Of a stretch of 50,650 nt of DNA, positions 39,425 to 48,831 are shown in pieces (the stretch's first letter is position 1; each line of letters begins with the position of its first letter). The notes under the pieces are model-generated. The model was not told the origin of the DNA, ran no database searches, and saw nothing but the letters and a program-made list of their open reading frames with translations. The stretch spans positions 1 to 50,650 of the forward strand of contig JAHAZN010000081.1 in the NCBI GenBank assembly GCA_018385335.1. Direction: 5' to 3'. Position numbers and translations under genes: made by a program. The DNA is from Prevotella sp. Lineage in GTDB: Bacteria > Bacteroidota > Bacteroidia > Bacteroidales > Bacteroidaceae.

Positions 39425-41461
39425 ATGAAAATGAAAACAATCCTGCCCGTAATGGCCTTCACGATGATGGCCTCAACGGCAGATGCCCGTCAACTTGGTT
39501 CGGGTATCAACATCAACAATCTCGACACTACAGTAAGCCCTGCCGACGACTTCTTCCAGTTTGCCTGCGGGGGATGGATGAAAAACAATCCTCTGCCTGC
39601 GGCCTACTCGCGTTTCGGCAGTTTCGACCAGTTGGGTGAGAACAACAACAAACGCGTCAACGGCATCCTCAGCGAACTACTGCAGAAGGAGTATGCCCAG
39701 GGTACCGTGGAAAGAAAACTGAGCGATCTCTATAAGATGGCGATGGACTCTACACAACGTGATAAAGATGGCATCAAGCCTGTGGCTGACAAGATAGCAC
39801 GCATGGAGAAGGCCAAGAGTGTGGAGGAGCTCTTCAACATCCAACTGGAGATGATGCCCTACGGCGACAATGAGTTCTTCAGTGTTTATATCGGTGCCGA
39901 CGAAAAGAACGCATCACAGAACATCCTCAATATCACACAGGGTGGTATCACACTGAGACAAAAGGAATATTATCTCGACAATGATGAAGCCACCAAGAGC
40001 ATCCGTGAGGCTTACCGTAAACATATCGTCAGGATGTTTGGCATCTTCGGCTTCAGCGAGAAGGTTGCCACAGCCAAGATGGAACGCATCATGAAACTCG
40101 AGACAACACTTGCCAAGGCATCAAAGAGCATGGCTGAGCTTCGCGACTGCGAAGCCAACTACCACAAGATGAGCATCGAGGAGATAGAGAAGTGTTATCC
40201 TCATCTGCAGATCACACGTCAGTCCCTCGCCTCAGGAATGAAGGCAGAGCACATCGCCGAGGTGGTCGTAGGACAGCCGGAGTTCCTCGATGCCGTCAAC
40301 AATCTGATGGGCAAGATAACGGCTGCTGAATATCGCGACTACATGGAATGGGGTGTTATCATGAGCGCTGCCAACTACCTCAGCAACGAGGTGGCCCAGG
40401 CTAACTTCGACTTCTTCGGCACCGTGATGTCTGGAAGAAAGGAGATGTTCCCGCTCTGGAAAAGGGCGACCATGCAGACAGAGAGCATGATGGGTCAGGC
40501 ATTGGGTAAGATCTATGTAGAGAAATACTTCCCTCAGTCGTCGAAAGACCGCATGCTCACCTTGGTGAAAAACCTGCAGATATCGCTCGGTGAGCGCATC
40601 AAGGCTCAGGAATGGATGAGCGAGGAGACGAAACAGCGTGCCATAGAGAAGCTCAACTCGTTCTATGTCAAGGTGGGCTATCCTGACAAATGGATAGACT
40701 TCTCCCAACTCAACATCGATAACTCAAAGTCATACTACGAGAATGTGGAGGTTTGCCGCAAGTTCTGGACAGCATGGACGATAGCTAACAAAGCAGGCAA
40801 GCCTGTTGACCGCGACGAGTGGCACATGACACCACAGACCGTCAATGCTTACTACAACCCCACAACCAATGAGATTTGCTTCCCCGCAGGTATCCTCCAG
40901 CCTCCTTTCTTCGATGCTGATGCCGATGATGCCTTCAACTATGGTGCTATTGGCGTGGTGATAGGTCATGAGATGACCCACGGCTTCGACGACCAGGGAC
41001 GCCACTATGACAAGAATGGCAACATGTGCGACTGGTGGGCCGACGGCGATGCCGAACGTTTCACTCAGCGTGCCAACGTATGTATCGACTATTTCGGAAA
41101 TATTGAGGTGCTGCCCGGGCTGAAAGCCAACGGTCAACTCACGCTGGGTGAGAACCTTGCTGACCATGGCGGTCTGGAGGTGTCGCTGAATGCTTATAAA
41201 CATGCCACAGCCAACGCTACCCTCCCCGACATCGATGGCTTCACCGCTGACCAGCGTTTCTTCCTGGCTTATGCCGGTGTTTGGGCAGCCAACATCACTG
41301 ACGAAGAGATACGCAACCGCACGAAGAGCGACCCTCACTCTCTTGGTCGATGGAGGGTCAACGGAGCCTTGCCTCATATCGATGGCTGGTATAAGGCATT
41401 CAACGTCACTCCGTCTGCCAAACTCTATGTAGATGAGAAAGACCGAGTAAGGCTTTGGTAA
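39425..41461 (+). CDS. M13 family metallopeptidase (neprilysin/PepO type)
   Basis: A 678-residue exported zinc peptidase. The signal peptide ends near 'STADARQ'. The catalytic motif H515-E-M-T-H519 in 'VIGHEMTHGFDDQGRHYD' and the third ligand E576 in 'GENLADHGGL' are in place, and the N-terminal M13 helical domain begins 'DDFFQFACGGWMKNNPLP'. The substrate-binding 'NAYYNP' and the C-terminal end 'RVRLW' (usual M13 ending 'CxVW' in animals) are also as expected. M13 enzymes cleave short peptides, so here it probably trims peptides in the periplasm or at the cell surface before uptake. A strong terminator follows; no clear TAnnTTTG promoter was found in the 70-base gap after uvrA. Confidence 0.93.
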   Translation: MKMKTILPVMAFTMMASTADARQLGSGININNLDTTVSPADDFFQFACGGWMKNNPLPAAYSRFGSFDQLGENNNKRVNGILSELLQKEYAQGTVERKLSDLYKMAMDSTQRDKDGIKPVADKIARMEKAKSVEELFNIQLEMMPYGDNEFFSVYIGADEKNASQNILNITQGGITLRQKEYYLDNDEATKSIREAYRKHIVRMFGIFGFSEKVATAKMERIMKLETTLAKASKSMAELRDCEANYHKMSIEEIEKCYPHLQITRQSLASGMKAEHIAEVVVGQPEFLDAVNNLMGKITAAEYRDYMEWGVIMSAANYLSNEVAQANFDFFGTVMSGRKEMFPLWKRATMQTESMMGQALGKIYVEKYFPQSSKDRMLTLVKNLQISLGERIKAQEWMSEETKQRAIEKLNSFYVKVGYPDKWIDFSQLNIDNSKSYYENVEVCRKFWTAWTIANKAGKPVDRDEWHMTPQTVNAYYNPTTNEICFPAGILQPPFFDADADDAFNYGAIGVVIGHEMTHGFDDQGRHYDKNGNMCDWWADGDAERFTQRANVCIDYFGNIEVLPGLKANGQLTLGENLADHGGLEVSLNAYKHATANATLPDIDGFTADQRFFLAYAGVWAANITDEEIRNRTKSDPHSLGRWRVNGALPHIDGWYKAFNVTPSAKLYVDEKDRVRLW

Positions 41462-41472
41462 AAGAGAATTCT

Positions 41473-41508
41473 TCCCGCTTAGATTTAGACTAAGCGGGAT
41501 TTTTTTTT
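41473..41508 (+). terminator. Intrinsic terminator after the M13 peptidase gene
   Basis: A perfect ten-pair stem (41473-41482 with 41490-41499), a seven-base loop and nine T (41500-41508). It separates the converging peptidase and uvrD-type genes. Confidence 0.92.
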
Positions 41509-41542
41509 ACGTGGGATAAGAAGTGACTTGGAGATTGCAATA

Positions 41543-43789
41543 TTACAACACGGTGAACCTGGCAAACTTCAACAATAGCTGTTTGGTGCCTGCCTGTTCA
41601 AACTTCACCGTCGCCTTAGCGTTCTCTCCCTCGCCTACCACTGCTATCACCTCGCCAATACCAAAACGGTCATGCTTGATGCGCTTCCCCTGAAGGGGCG
41701 AAGAGACAACTGGCGCTGGTTGAGGGGTAGAGGAGGAGACGGAGGGCAAGGGAGAGAACTTTTTATAGGTGGGCGTAGATGCGCTCACCCGCCTCGTCTC
41801 CATAGCAAGCGACATGCTGCTCCCTCTTGTTTCCTTCAACATCCCTGGTGGGAAATCCTTTAGAAAACGTGAGGGCTCATCATATTCCATTCTTCCAAAA
41901 CGAAACCTCATCTGCGCACAGGTGAGTACACATACCTTCTCCGCCCTCGTGATGGCTACATAGAGCAGTCGGCGCTCTTCCTCCAATGCACGCATGCTGT
42001 CGATAGCTCGCGGTGAAGGAAAGACATTCTCTTCTACTCCAACGACAAAGACGATGGGAAACTCCAGACCTTTGGCGCTGTGGATAGTCATCATCACCAG
42101 TTTGGGCCCCTCCTCATCGTCGAGGGCAGCATCCTGGTCGGTGAGGAGCGCCACCTCCTGGAGGAAAGCGGCAAGACTGGCATGCGCCAACTCATCCTCC
42201 TCTTTCTTCTGTGCAACGAAATCGCTCAGCGCCGACATAAACTCATCTACATTAGCCTGGCGTGAGAGTGCCTCGGTGTCAGTGCCGGAGAAGATGTCCT
42301 TGCTGATACCACTCTGTCGCACGATATCTTTTCCGAGCTGATAGGCATCTTCTGTCTCTGCCCGCTGGGCAAACTCTTCTATCATCACTCTGAAAGCCTC
42401 CACCTTCTTCACCGTAGCAGGCGAGAGTTTCAACTGATAAAAGGTGAGATGGCTGATGACCTCCCACAGACTCACCTCATGCTGGTGGGCAGCATCAGCG
42501 ATACGGGTCAACGTGGTGTTGCCGATGCCTCGCGTGGGATAGTTGATAATGCGGCGGAAAGCCTCCTCATCGTCGGGATTGATAACGAGTCGGAAATAGG
42601 CGATGATGTCTTTTATCTCCTTGCGCTGATAGAAGCTCAGTCCTCCATAGATGCGGTAGGGAATGCCCTGCTTTCGGAAACACTCCTCAAAGGTGCGGCT
42701 CTGCGAGTTGGTGCGATAGAGGATGGCCATGTCGTCGTAACTCGTTCCGAGACGGTGACGGTGCGCTATCTCTTTCATCACCACGAGGGCTTCCTCCTTA
42801 TCTGTCTTAGTATGATAGAGTCGCAGGGGCTCACCCTCCTCTTTGTTACTGAACACCTGTTTGGGTATCTGTCGGGCATTATGTTTGATGAGACTGTTGG
42901 CTGCGTTGACGATAGCACGTGTGGAACGGTAGTTCTGCTCAAGCTTAAAGACCTTAGCCTGATGATACTGCTGTGTGAAGTTGAGGATATTGTCAATCAT
43001 CGCTCCACGGAAACTGTAGATACTCTGCGCATCATCGCCAACGACACAGAGCTGCTGACGGTCACGGGTGAGCTGCCAGAGGATGGCCTGCTGCACCCTG
43101 TTGGTATCTTGATACTCATCAACAAGCACATACTGATAGCGGCGGGCATATTTCTGTCTCACCTCCTCATGCTCCTCAAAGAGCTGATAGGTATAGACAA
43201 GCAGGTCATCGAAATCCATCGCATTGGCTCGCCGACAGCGCTCCACATAACTGCGGTAGATATCGAGCAGTCTGTCTTGATGACGCTGGGCATCGGCATG
43301 AATCAGCTGCGTGTTGAGTGCATAATCCTTGGGACGTATGAGGTGGTTCTTCACCCTACTTATCTGGTCTGCCACAGAGGCAGGCTGATACTGTTTCTCG
43401 TCGAGACCGAGCTCCTTGATGATGGTCTTCACAAGCGCCCTCGAGTCGCTCTGGTCGTAGATGGTAAACTGTCTGTCATAGCCTATGGTCTCACTCTCCA
43501 TGCGCAGGATATGTGAGAAGACGGAGTGGAAGGTACCCATATTGAGATAGCGTGAGCGTTCCTCGCCCACCAACATTGCTATACGCTCTTTCATCTCGCG
43601 TGCTGCCTTATTGGTAAACGTGAGTGCCAGCACAGCCCAAGGCTCCATACCCTGCTGCAGCAGGTAGGCTATCTTATGAGTGAGTACACGTGTCTTGCCG
43701 GAACCGGCTCCTGCTATCACCAACTGTGGCCCGTCACGATAGACCACGGCTTCCTGCTGTACGGCGGAAAGCTGATTCAAATCACTCAT
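41543..43789 (-). CDS. UvrD/PcrA-type superfamily 1 DNA helicase
   Basis: A 748-residue 3'-5' helicase acting in excision and mismatch repair and in removal of proteins from DNA. Motifs in order: 'LNQLSAVQQEAV' (Q motif), Walker A 'GAGSGKT' at 27-33, 'LTFTNKAAREMKER', 'VDEYQDTN' (Walker B), 'GDDAQSIYSFRGA', 'LEQNYRST', 'TIHSAKGLEF' and 'LYVAITRA'. The C-terminal end 'DRFGIGEVIAV...VKFEQAGTKQLLLKFARF' is the Tudor-like domain of PcrA/UvrD, which touches RNA polymerase. It is the last gene of a leftward run after glgB and the membrane TPR-like gene (21-base gap). Confidence 0.93.
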   Translation of the reverse strand: MSDLNQLSAVQQEAVVYRDGPQLVIAGAGSGKTRVLTHKIAYLLQQGMEPWAVLALTFTNKAAREMKERIAMLVGEERSRYLNMGTFHSVFSHILRMESETIGYDRQFTIYDQSDSRALVKTIIKELGLDEKQYQPASVADQISRVKNHLIRPKDYALNTQLIHADAQRHQDRLLDIYRSYVERCRRANAMDFDDLLVYTYQLFEEHEEVRQKYARRYQYVLVDEYQDTNRVQQAILWQLTRDRQQLCVVGDDAQSIYSFRGAMIDNILNFTQQYHQAKVFKLEQNYRSTRAIVNAANSLIKHNARQIPKQVFSNKEEGEPLRLYHTKTDKEEALVVMKEIAHRHRLGTSYDDMAILYRTNSQSRTFEECFRKQGIPYRIYGGLSFYQRKEIKDIIAYFRLVINPDDEEAFRRIINYPTRGIGNTTLTRIADAAHQHEVSLWEVISHLTFYQLKLSPATVKKVEAFRVMIEEFAQRAETEDAYQLGKDIVRQSGISKDIFSGTDTEALSRQANVDEFMSALSDFVAQKKEEDELAHASLAAFLQEVALLTDQDAALDDEEGPKLVMMTIHSAKGLEFPIVFVVGVEENVFPSPRAIDSMRALEEERRLLYVAITRAEKVCVLTCAQMRFRFGRMEYDEPSRFLKDFPPGMLKETRGSSMSLAMETRRVSASTPTYKKFSPLPSVSSSTPQPAPVVSSPLQGKRIKHDRFGIGEVIAVVGEGENAKATVKFEQAGTKQLLLKFARFTVL

Positions 43790-43810
43790 AATGTCTGATG
43801 TTCTTGGGAA

Positions 43811-44962
43811 TCATTCATAGTAATAGTACCACCAGTAGGTACCAAAATATTGTTCATACACCTTCAATCGTCTTGCATTTCCCTCCGGTTCACTCTCCTG
43901 GAGTGCCTGGAAGTCTTTGAAGTCGGTCTCTGTCACCTCATTCTTATAGATCTCCTGGGGATTGGTCCTGAGATGTGTGTAGAGGGTAAGCGCTTCTTTA
44001 TAGTGTATCGGCAGACTGTCGTTGAGGGCATAATGACGGGGCAGGAGACTGACAAAACGGTCAATCTGCTTGTTGACAAGCGCCAGACAGAGCTGATAGT
44101 CAGCCACGGCTTTTGTCGCCCATCCTCCGAGCTGTAGCACATGCAGATAACGCTCCTGTGTGAGCCCATCTACTCCTCGTGCACCGAGATGTTTCCACAG
44201 GGAGTCGGTGGGCAGCAACATGAGTCGCGCCTCTGTCAGCGGTTCAGGCAGCAGACATCTGGTGTGGCTGTCGATGGGATAGCGGAAGAGTGAATCGCCG
44301 AGATGTCCGTTCTTCGACAGGGCATAGGCGCGCAGCACAGTGAGAGCGGGCGAGGTAGCATGTGCGCGCTCCCCTACCCTCAGCGCACCATGATAGTCTC
44401 CTTTCATCAGCGATGCCTCGATAGCTGCCTGCCGGTGGGTCACCTCATCGGTGTTGGAGAGGAGGGTGATGGCAAGAAACTGGATGACGAGGACAAGGAG
44501 ATTGGTGAAGAGCGGACGGGTGAGCTGGCGCGTGATGGGGAGTGGTGCCATGAGGGCACTCACATTACGCACGAGGAAGACCGTGATGAGAAGAACGATG
44601 ACGAGGAGGGGTAAGAGCCATGCCCAGTGCAACAGCCAGTCGGTCATCGACTGCCCCGGCACATAACTGCAGAGCAAACTCATCACTAATGTTGAAGGAA
44701 AGAAAGTGAGGGCGATGGCGCCTACAGGCAGACGTAACACACTCATGGTCCAGCGCTGGATAAGCAACAGGATACCAAGAATGAGCACTGTGCCCACCAC
44801 AGCATTGTAATGGGTGGCACCTCCACTCAACTGATGCTGAGCTACGGCAAGCAGGTTAGCCTGAAAGCCATAGAGCCACACCACCGCAAACAAAGCAAAG
44901 ACGATGGCACACACCGCTGTCATCGCGGTGGTGCCATTGTTTTTTTCTCTCCTATATGTCAT
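43811..44962 (-). CDS. Membrane protein with TPR-like C-terminal half (DUF6057-like)
   Basis: A 383-residue protein. The first half has about five hydrophobic helices (near 13-33, 53-69, 80-100, 110-130 and 150-168), the second half is soluble and helical with TPR-like spacing ('ALRVGERAHATSPALTVLRAYALSKNGHLGDSL', 'ALVNKQIDRFVSLLPRHYAL'). It resembles what I remember as DUF6057 membrane proteins of Bacteroidales, whose function is unknown. The C-terminus ends in an unusual aromatic run, 'GTYWWYYYYE'. It lies 13 bases after the glgB stop and 21 before the helicase, so it is likely cotranscribed with both. Confidence 0.6.
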   Translation of the reverse strand: MTYRREKNNGTTAMTAVCAIVFALFAVVWLYGFQANLLAVAQHQLSGGATHYNAVVGTVLILGILLLIQRWTMSVLRLPVGAIALTFFPSTLVMSLLCSYVPGQSMTDWLLHWAWLLPLLVIVLLITVFLVRNVSALMAPLPITRQLTRPLFTNLLVLVIQFLAITLLSNTDEVTHRQAAIEASLMKGDYHGALRVGERAHATSPALTVLRAYALSKNGHLGDSLFRYPIDSHTRCLLPEPLTEARLMLLPTDSLWKHLGARGVDGLTQERYLHVLQLGGWATKAVADYQLCLALVNKQIDRFVSLLPRHYALNDSLPIHYKEALTLYTHLRTNPQEIYKNEVTETDFKDFQALQESEPEGNARRLKVYEQYFGTYWWYYYYE

Positions 44963-44975
44963 CGGTCTGTTCTAT

Positions 44976-47036
44976 TCAATTTTTCTTCAGCACCACGGCA
45001 GAACGGGCTGGCAGATAGAGTTTCAGCCATTCCTTGTGGTCCTTCACATAAAGCTCATCGAAGTTAGTGAGATGTGTCATCGTATCATCGGCAAGTCCGT
45101 TGCCACCGAAGTCGGTGCTGTCGGTGTTGAGCACCACCTCATAGGAACCTGTCGGCACGAGGAAGCCATAGTCGGTAAACGAACGTGTGGGGTTGAAATT
45201 GAACACAAAGATGAGGTCGCCTCTCATGAAGGCAAGCACCTGGTCGCCATCGTTGTGCCATATCTCTACCACTGGTTTCTTCTGCAACTCTTTCTCGCTC
45301 TTGAGCACGCTAATCATCGCCTTGTCGAAATCGCCGAGATAATGATAGTCGAGCTCTTTGTTGTCCACGAGGTTCCACTGTCGGCGTGCATACTTATAGC
45401 TCCATCCATTGCCCTCGCGTGGGAAGTCTATCCACTCTGGGTGACCAAACTCGTTGCCCATGAAGTTGAGATAACCACCGTTGATAGCAGCTGCCGTCAC
45501 CAAGCGTATCATCTTGTGCAGGGCGATGCCTCGATGCACGGTGCCGTTCTCGTCTCCCTTCTTGAAATGCCAGTACATATCGGCATCGATGAGCCGGAAG
45601 ATGAGTGTTTTGTCTCCCACAAGGGCCTGGTCATGACTCTCACAGTAGGAGATGGTCTTCTCGTCGGGACGACGGTTTTTCACCTCCCAGAAGATGGAGC
45701 TGGGTTTCCAGTCTTCATCTCTCAGTTCCTTGATGGTCTTTATCCAGTAGTCGGGGATGTTCATCGCCATGCGGTAGTCGAACCCATATCCACCGTCCTC
45801 ATAGCGTGCTGCCAGTCCAGGCATGCCACTCACCTCTTCAGCGATGGTGATGGCGTTGGGATTCACCTCGTGGATGAGGAGGTTGGCGAGGGTGAGATAG
45901 CAGATGGCATTGTCATCTTGATGACCGTTGAAATAGTCGGGATAGCCACAGAAGGCTTCGCCCAGTCCATGACTGTAATAGAGCATCGAGGTGACACCAT
46001 CGAAGCGGAAGCCGTCGAAACCATACTCTTCCATCCAATAACGGCAGTTGGAGAGCAGGAAATGAATAACCTCATCCTTGCCATAATCGAAACAGAGGCT
46101 ATCCCAGGCGGGATGCTGGTGGCGGTCACCAGGATAGAAGAACTGGTTGGGGTCGCCGGCAAGGTTACCGAGTCCCTCCACCTCATTCTTCACGGCATGC
46201 GAATGTACGATATCCATGATCACCGCGAGACCCATCTTATGGGCGGTATCGATGAGTTCCTTCAGTTCTTCAGGGGTGCCAAAACGACTTGAGGGTGCGA
46301 AGAACGAGCTTACATGATAGCCGAAAGAACCATAATAGGGATGCTCCTGGATGGCCATCACCTGGATGCAGTTGTATCCATCCTCAGCCACTCGAGGCAA
46401 CACGTTCTCCATAAACTCCCTGTAGCTACCCACCTTCTCTGCATCCTGCGACATTCCCACATGGCACTCATAAATGAGCAGAGGTCCGGTATTGGGTTTG
46501 AAGCGTTTCTTCTTCATCACATAGGGATGTTCGGGATGCCACACCTGTGCAGAGAAGATCTTTGTCTGCTCATCCTGCACCACTCTGCGGCACCATGCCG
46601 GGATACGCTCTCCCTCACCTCCGTTCCACTTCACCTTCATCTTATAGAGGTCTCCGTGTCTGATGGCTTTCTCGCTGAGCTTCAGTTCCCAGTTGCCTGT
46701 TCCTTCTATGCGTTTGAGTTGGTATTTTGGCTGCTCCTGCCAGTTGTTGAAATCTCCGACGAGGAAAATCTCCGTTGCGTTGGGTGCCCACTCTCTGAAC
46801 ACCCATCCGCGGGCAGTCTTGTGCAGACCGAAATACTCGTGTCCACTGGCAAACTGAGCGAGGGTGTACTTACCGTTCTTTGTCAGTTTGTTCTTCACCC
46901 ACTCCGTGTGGTCATGTCTGCCACGGATAGCGTCTTCAAAGGGTTCAAGCCAGCTGTCGTTTTTCACTAAGCCTATATGCTCCACCTTCGGAGCGGCCTT
47001 CACTCTCTTGCTATTGGTTGTTGTTTTTTTCTCCAT
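44976..47036 (-). CDS. glgB: 1,4-alpha-glucan branching enzyme
   Basis: A 686-residue GH13/CBM48 enzyme that makes the alpha-1,6 branches of glycogen. The N-terminal CBM48 spans about 65-165 ('VFREWAPNATEIFLVGDFNNW'); the barrel has 'DIVHSHAVKNE', the nucleophile D346 in 'GFRFDGVTS', the acid/base E400 in 'TIAEEVSGM' and 'SHDQALVGDKT'. It is of the eukaryote-like GH13 subfamily 8, recognisable by this last motif and by 'HPEWIDFPREGNGWSY'. The N-terminus is Lys-rich and probably disordered. No other glycogen genes are beside it; the neighbours are a YhcH-like gene and a membrane protein gene. Confidence 0.95.
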   Translation of the reverse strand: MEKKTTTNSKRVKAAPKVEHIGLVKNDSWLEPFEDAIRGRHDHTEWVKNKLTKNGKYTLAQFASGHEYFGLHKTARGWVFREWAPNATEIFLVGDFNNWQEQPKYQLKRIEGTGNWELKLSEKAIRHGDLYKMKVKWNGGEGERIPAWCRRVVQDEQTKIFSAQVWHPEHPYVMKKKRFKPNTGPLLIYECHVGMSQDAEKVGSYREFMENVLPRVAEDGYNCIQVMAIQEHPYYGSFGYHVSSFFAPSSRFGTPEELKELIDTAHKMGLAVIMDIVHSHAVKNEVEGLGNLAGDPNQFFYPGDRHQHPAWDSLCFDYGKDEVIHFLLSNCRYWMEEYGFDGFRFDGVTSMLYYSHGLGEAFCGYPDYFNGHQDDNAICYLTLANLLIHEVNPNAITIAEEVSGMPGLAARYEDGGYGFDYRMAMNIPDYWIKTIKELRDEDWKPSSIFWEVKNRRPDEKTISYCESHDQALVGDKTLIFRLIDADMYWHFKKGDENGTVHRGIALHKMIRLVTAAAINGGYLNFMGNEFGHPEWIDFPREGNGWSYKYARRQWNLVDNKELDYHYLGDFDKAMISVLKSEKELQKKPVVEIWHNDGDQVLAFMRGDLIFVFNFNPTRSFTDYGFLVPTGSYEVVLNTDSTDFGGNGLADDTMTHLTNFDELYVKDHKEWLKLYLPARSAVVLKKN

Positions 47037-47060
47037 AGCACTAAATTTTGAAAGGTTGAC

Positions 47061-47507
47061 TTAAGCTTTCACCTTGAATATGGCTTTCTTTATCTCTCCC
47101 TCAGCAGCGATGCAGGGGGCATGTCCGTCCTGTGGGAAGAAGATAGCAAACATACCTGGCTGACAGGTCACATAGCTGTCGGCTGCCAAGTCTGCATATT
47201 TGGTGATATCCTTTTCGTCGTTGTAGTTACCCTCGGGCAGTCGGCAGAGCGGTGTATAGCCATAGGTCTCTGCAGTAGAGATGGGTATCTGGATATCTAT
47301 CATCTTACGGTGAGTTTCCATCACTGCCTCATCGGGCATCTTTGCTTTGGCCACTGTCAGATTAAGGAAGAGGTCATCACCTTTGATGGGATACTTGCCA
47401 CATTCCATGGTGTTGAGGTCGTGTGACTCCAAGAAAGCTACCACCTCACCAAAGAGGGGGTTGAGGTTGGCATAAGCCTTCAGTTGTTCCAAAGTGTCTA
47501 TTACCAT
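47061..47507 (-). CDS. YhcH/YjgK/YiaL family protein
   Basis: A 148-residue cupin-like protein with the family pattern 'GKYPIKGDDLFLNL', 'ETHRKMIDIQIPISTAETYGYTPL', 'YADLAADSYVTCQPGMFAIFFPQDGHAPCIA' and a C-terminal 'IKKAIFKVKA'. The His residues in 'ETHRKMID' and 'DGHAP' and the Glu nearby fit the metal site. Members are linked to sialic acid and other sugar catabolism and to the beta subunit of Ebg beta-galactosidase; the real activity is unsettled. It lies 24 bases before glgB on the same strand. Confidence 0.9.
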   Translation of the reverse strand: MVIDTLEQLKAYANLNPLFGEVVAFLESHDLNTMECGKYPIKGDDLFLNLTVAKAKMPDEAVMETHRKMIDIQIPISTAETYGYTPLCRLPEGNYNDEKDITKYADLAADSYVTCQPGMFAIFFPQDGHAPCIAAEGEIKKAIFKVKA

Positions 47508-47560
47508 AATAAGAAAATATTAGATGTTGAACATAAGTGTCTTGATGATTCATGGGCATG

Positions 47561-48676
47561 TCATTTGTCTTCACGGCGCTGTCCTCTCACATAGACGCCC
47601 GTTGCTATGACATTGCCGTTGCGGTCTTTCTCCACAAAACGGCCATCACGCCGGTCGTTGACATAGGTACCTTCAAAGCGTTTGCCATCCTTATCTTCCT
47701 CGATGGCTGCTCCGTTGCGTTTACCTTCTTTAAACACGCCCTTAAACTTCCATCCGTCGGCATATCGGGCTACGCCCTGTCCGTCGATCTTCCCATTTTT
47801 AAACTGCCCCTCAAACACGTCACCATTTTTCATCATGAGCTTTCCCGTGCCGTTGGGTTTATCCTCTTTCCATTCTCCTTGGTAGGTATTGCCGTTCTTC
47901 CACACGAGTGTTCCCTGTCCGCATTTTGCGCCCTCGCGAAACTGCCCTGTGAAGCGGTCGCCGTTGGCATATCTTATCATACCATTACCGGTGCGTTCTC
48001 CTTCCACATAGTCGCCCTCATACACATCGCCGTTCTTAAATCTATAGACACCTTTTCCGTTCTGAATGTCGTTCTTCCACTGTCCTGTGTAGCAGTCGCC
48101 ATCGGCATAATAGAAGGTGCCTGTGCCTGAACGCTGGTTGTTAGCCCACTGACCGTCATACTTTGAGCCGTCGCCCCAGTCGAAGATACCCTTACCGTTT
48201 TTCTTGTCATTGAGCCATTCTCCTTTATAGTATGCCCCTCCGGCAAAGGTATATACCCCCTTACCGTTGCGGTGGTCTTGTTTCCATTCTCCGTCATATT
48301 TGTCGCCGTTGTAATAGTACATCACACCATGCCCCTGCTGATAGTCTCTGAACCACAACCCAACATATTTGTTGTTGTTGGAGAAATAGTAGGTGCCCTG
48401 TCCGTGTTGTTGGTCCTGGAACCACTGACCCTCATATTTCTCTCCGTCAAAGAAGGTATAGATGCCATAGCCCTGCCTTTTCCCCTTGACATACTCGCCC
48501 TCAAAACGGTTGCCGTTCTGATAGGCCACCTTACCTTTGCCATGAGGTTTACCAGCCACCATCTCTCCGTTATAGTTTCCCTTATCACGCGTCACACACG
48601 TGCCAAGGGTTATCTTCTGCGCTCCCGACACTAATGAACAGAGCGCCAATATCATAGTAAGCAGATATGTTTTCAA
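47561..48676 (-). CDS. Exported MORN-repeat protein
   Basis: A 371-residue protein with a signal peptide (ending 'LVSGAQK') followed by about fourteen consecutive MORN repeats of 23 residues, each with the 'YxGxW...GxGxYxxxxG' pattern ('FEGEY', 'YEGQW', 'YVGLW', 'YDGEW', 'YKGEW' and so on) to almost the end of the chain. Such repeats form an elongated beta-hairpin ribbon, often used for binding lipids or proteins. The role in Bacteroidota is unknown. The gene is divergent from kdsB with its own promoter and heads the leftward group that includes the YhcH-like gene and glgB. Confidence 0.88.
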   Translation of the reverse strand: MKTYLLTMILALCSLVSGAQKITLGTCVTRDKGNYNGEMVAGKPHGKGKVAYQNGNRFEGEYVKGKRQGYGIYTFFDGEKYEGQWFQDQQHGQGTYYFSNNNKYVGLWFRDYQQGHGVMYYYNGDKYDGEWKQDHRNGKGVYTFAGGAYYKGEWLNDKKNGKGIFDWGDGSKYDGQWANNQRSGTGTFYYADGDCYTGQWKNDIQNGKGVYRFKNGDVYEGDYVEGERTGNGMIRYANGDRFTGQFREGAKCGQGTLVWKNGNTYQGEWKEDKPNGTGKLMMKNGDVFEGQFKNGKIDGQGVARYADGWKFKGVFKEGKRNGAAIEEDKDGKRFEGTYVNDRRDGRFVEKDRNGNVIATGVYVRGQRREDK

Positions 48677-48704
48677 TTGATAGTTTTTTTTTAGATTCTA
48701 CGCC

Positions 48705-48735
48705 CAAAAGTAATAAAAAAAAGTAAGCCATCCAA
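48705..48735 (-). promoter_or_regulatory. Promoter for the MORN-repeat gene
   Basis: On the minus strand TTG (48735-48733), 20 bases, then TACTTTTG (48712-48705): an exact match. The leader would be about 22 bases. Confidence 0.65.
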
Positions 48736-48757
48736 CATTTTTCTCCATCTTTTATAT

Positions 48758-48765
48758 TACTTTTG
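48758..48765 (+). promoter_or_regulatory. -7 element for kdsB-trmN6
   Basis: TACTTTTG at 48758-48765 matches TAnnTTTG; no TTG is at the right distance upstream. The leader to the kdsB ATG would be about 60 bases. Confidence 0.4.
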
Positions 48766-48831
48766 CACTCTCATCATGGAGAATAATATATCTCTCCGTT
48801 GTTATAGCAAGGATAAAACAGTACATTGGCT

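Noticed and set aside
44904..46292. A 462-codon open frame on the plus strand opposite glgB
   Set aside because: It is antisense to the clearly coding branching enzyme, has no recognisable domain and follows from the codon bias of the minus-strand gene. The same holds for long antisense frames at 18550-19725, 19885-20742, 24542-25531 and 42449-43516.
48826..48831. TTG start for kdsB two codons upstream
   Set aside because: The ATG at 48832 gives the canonical KdsB N-terminus; the TTG is not needed.
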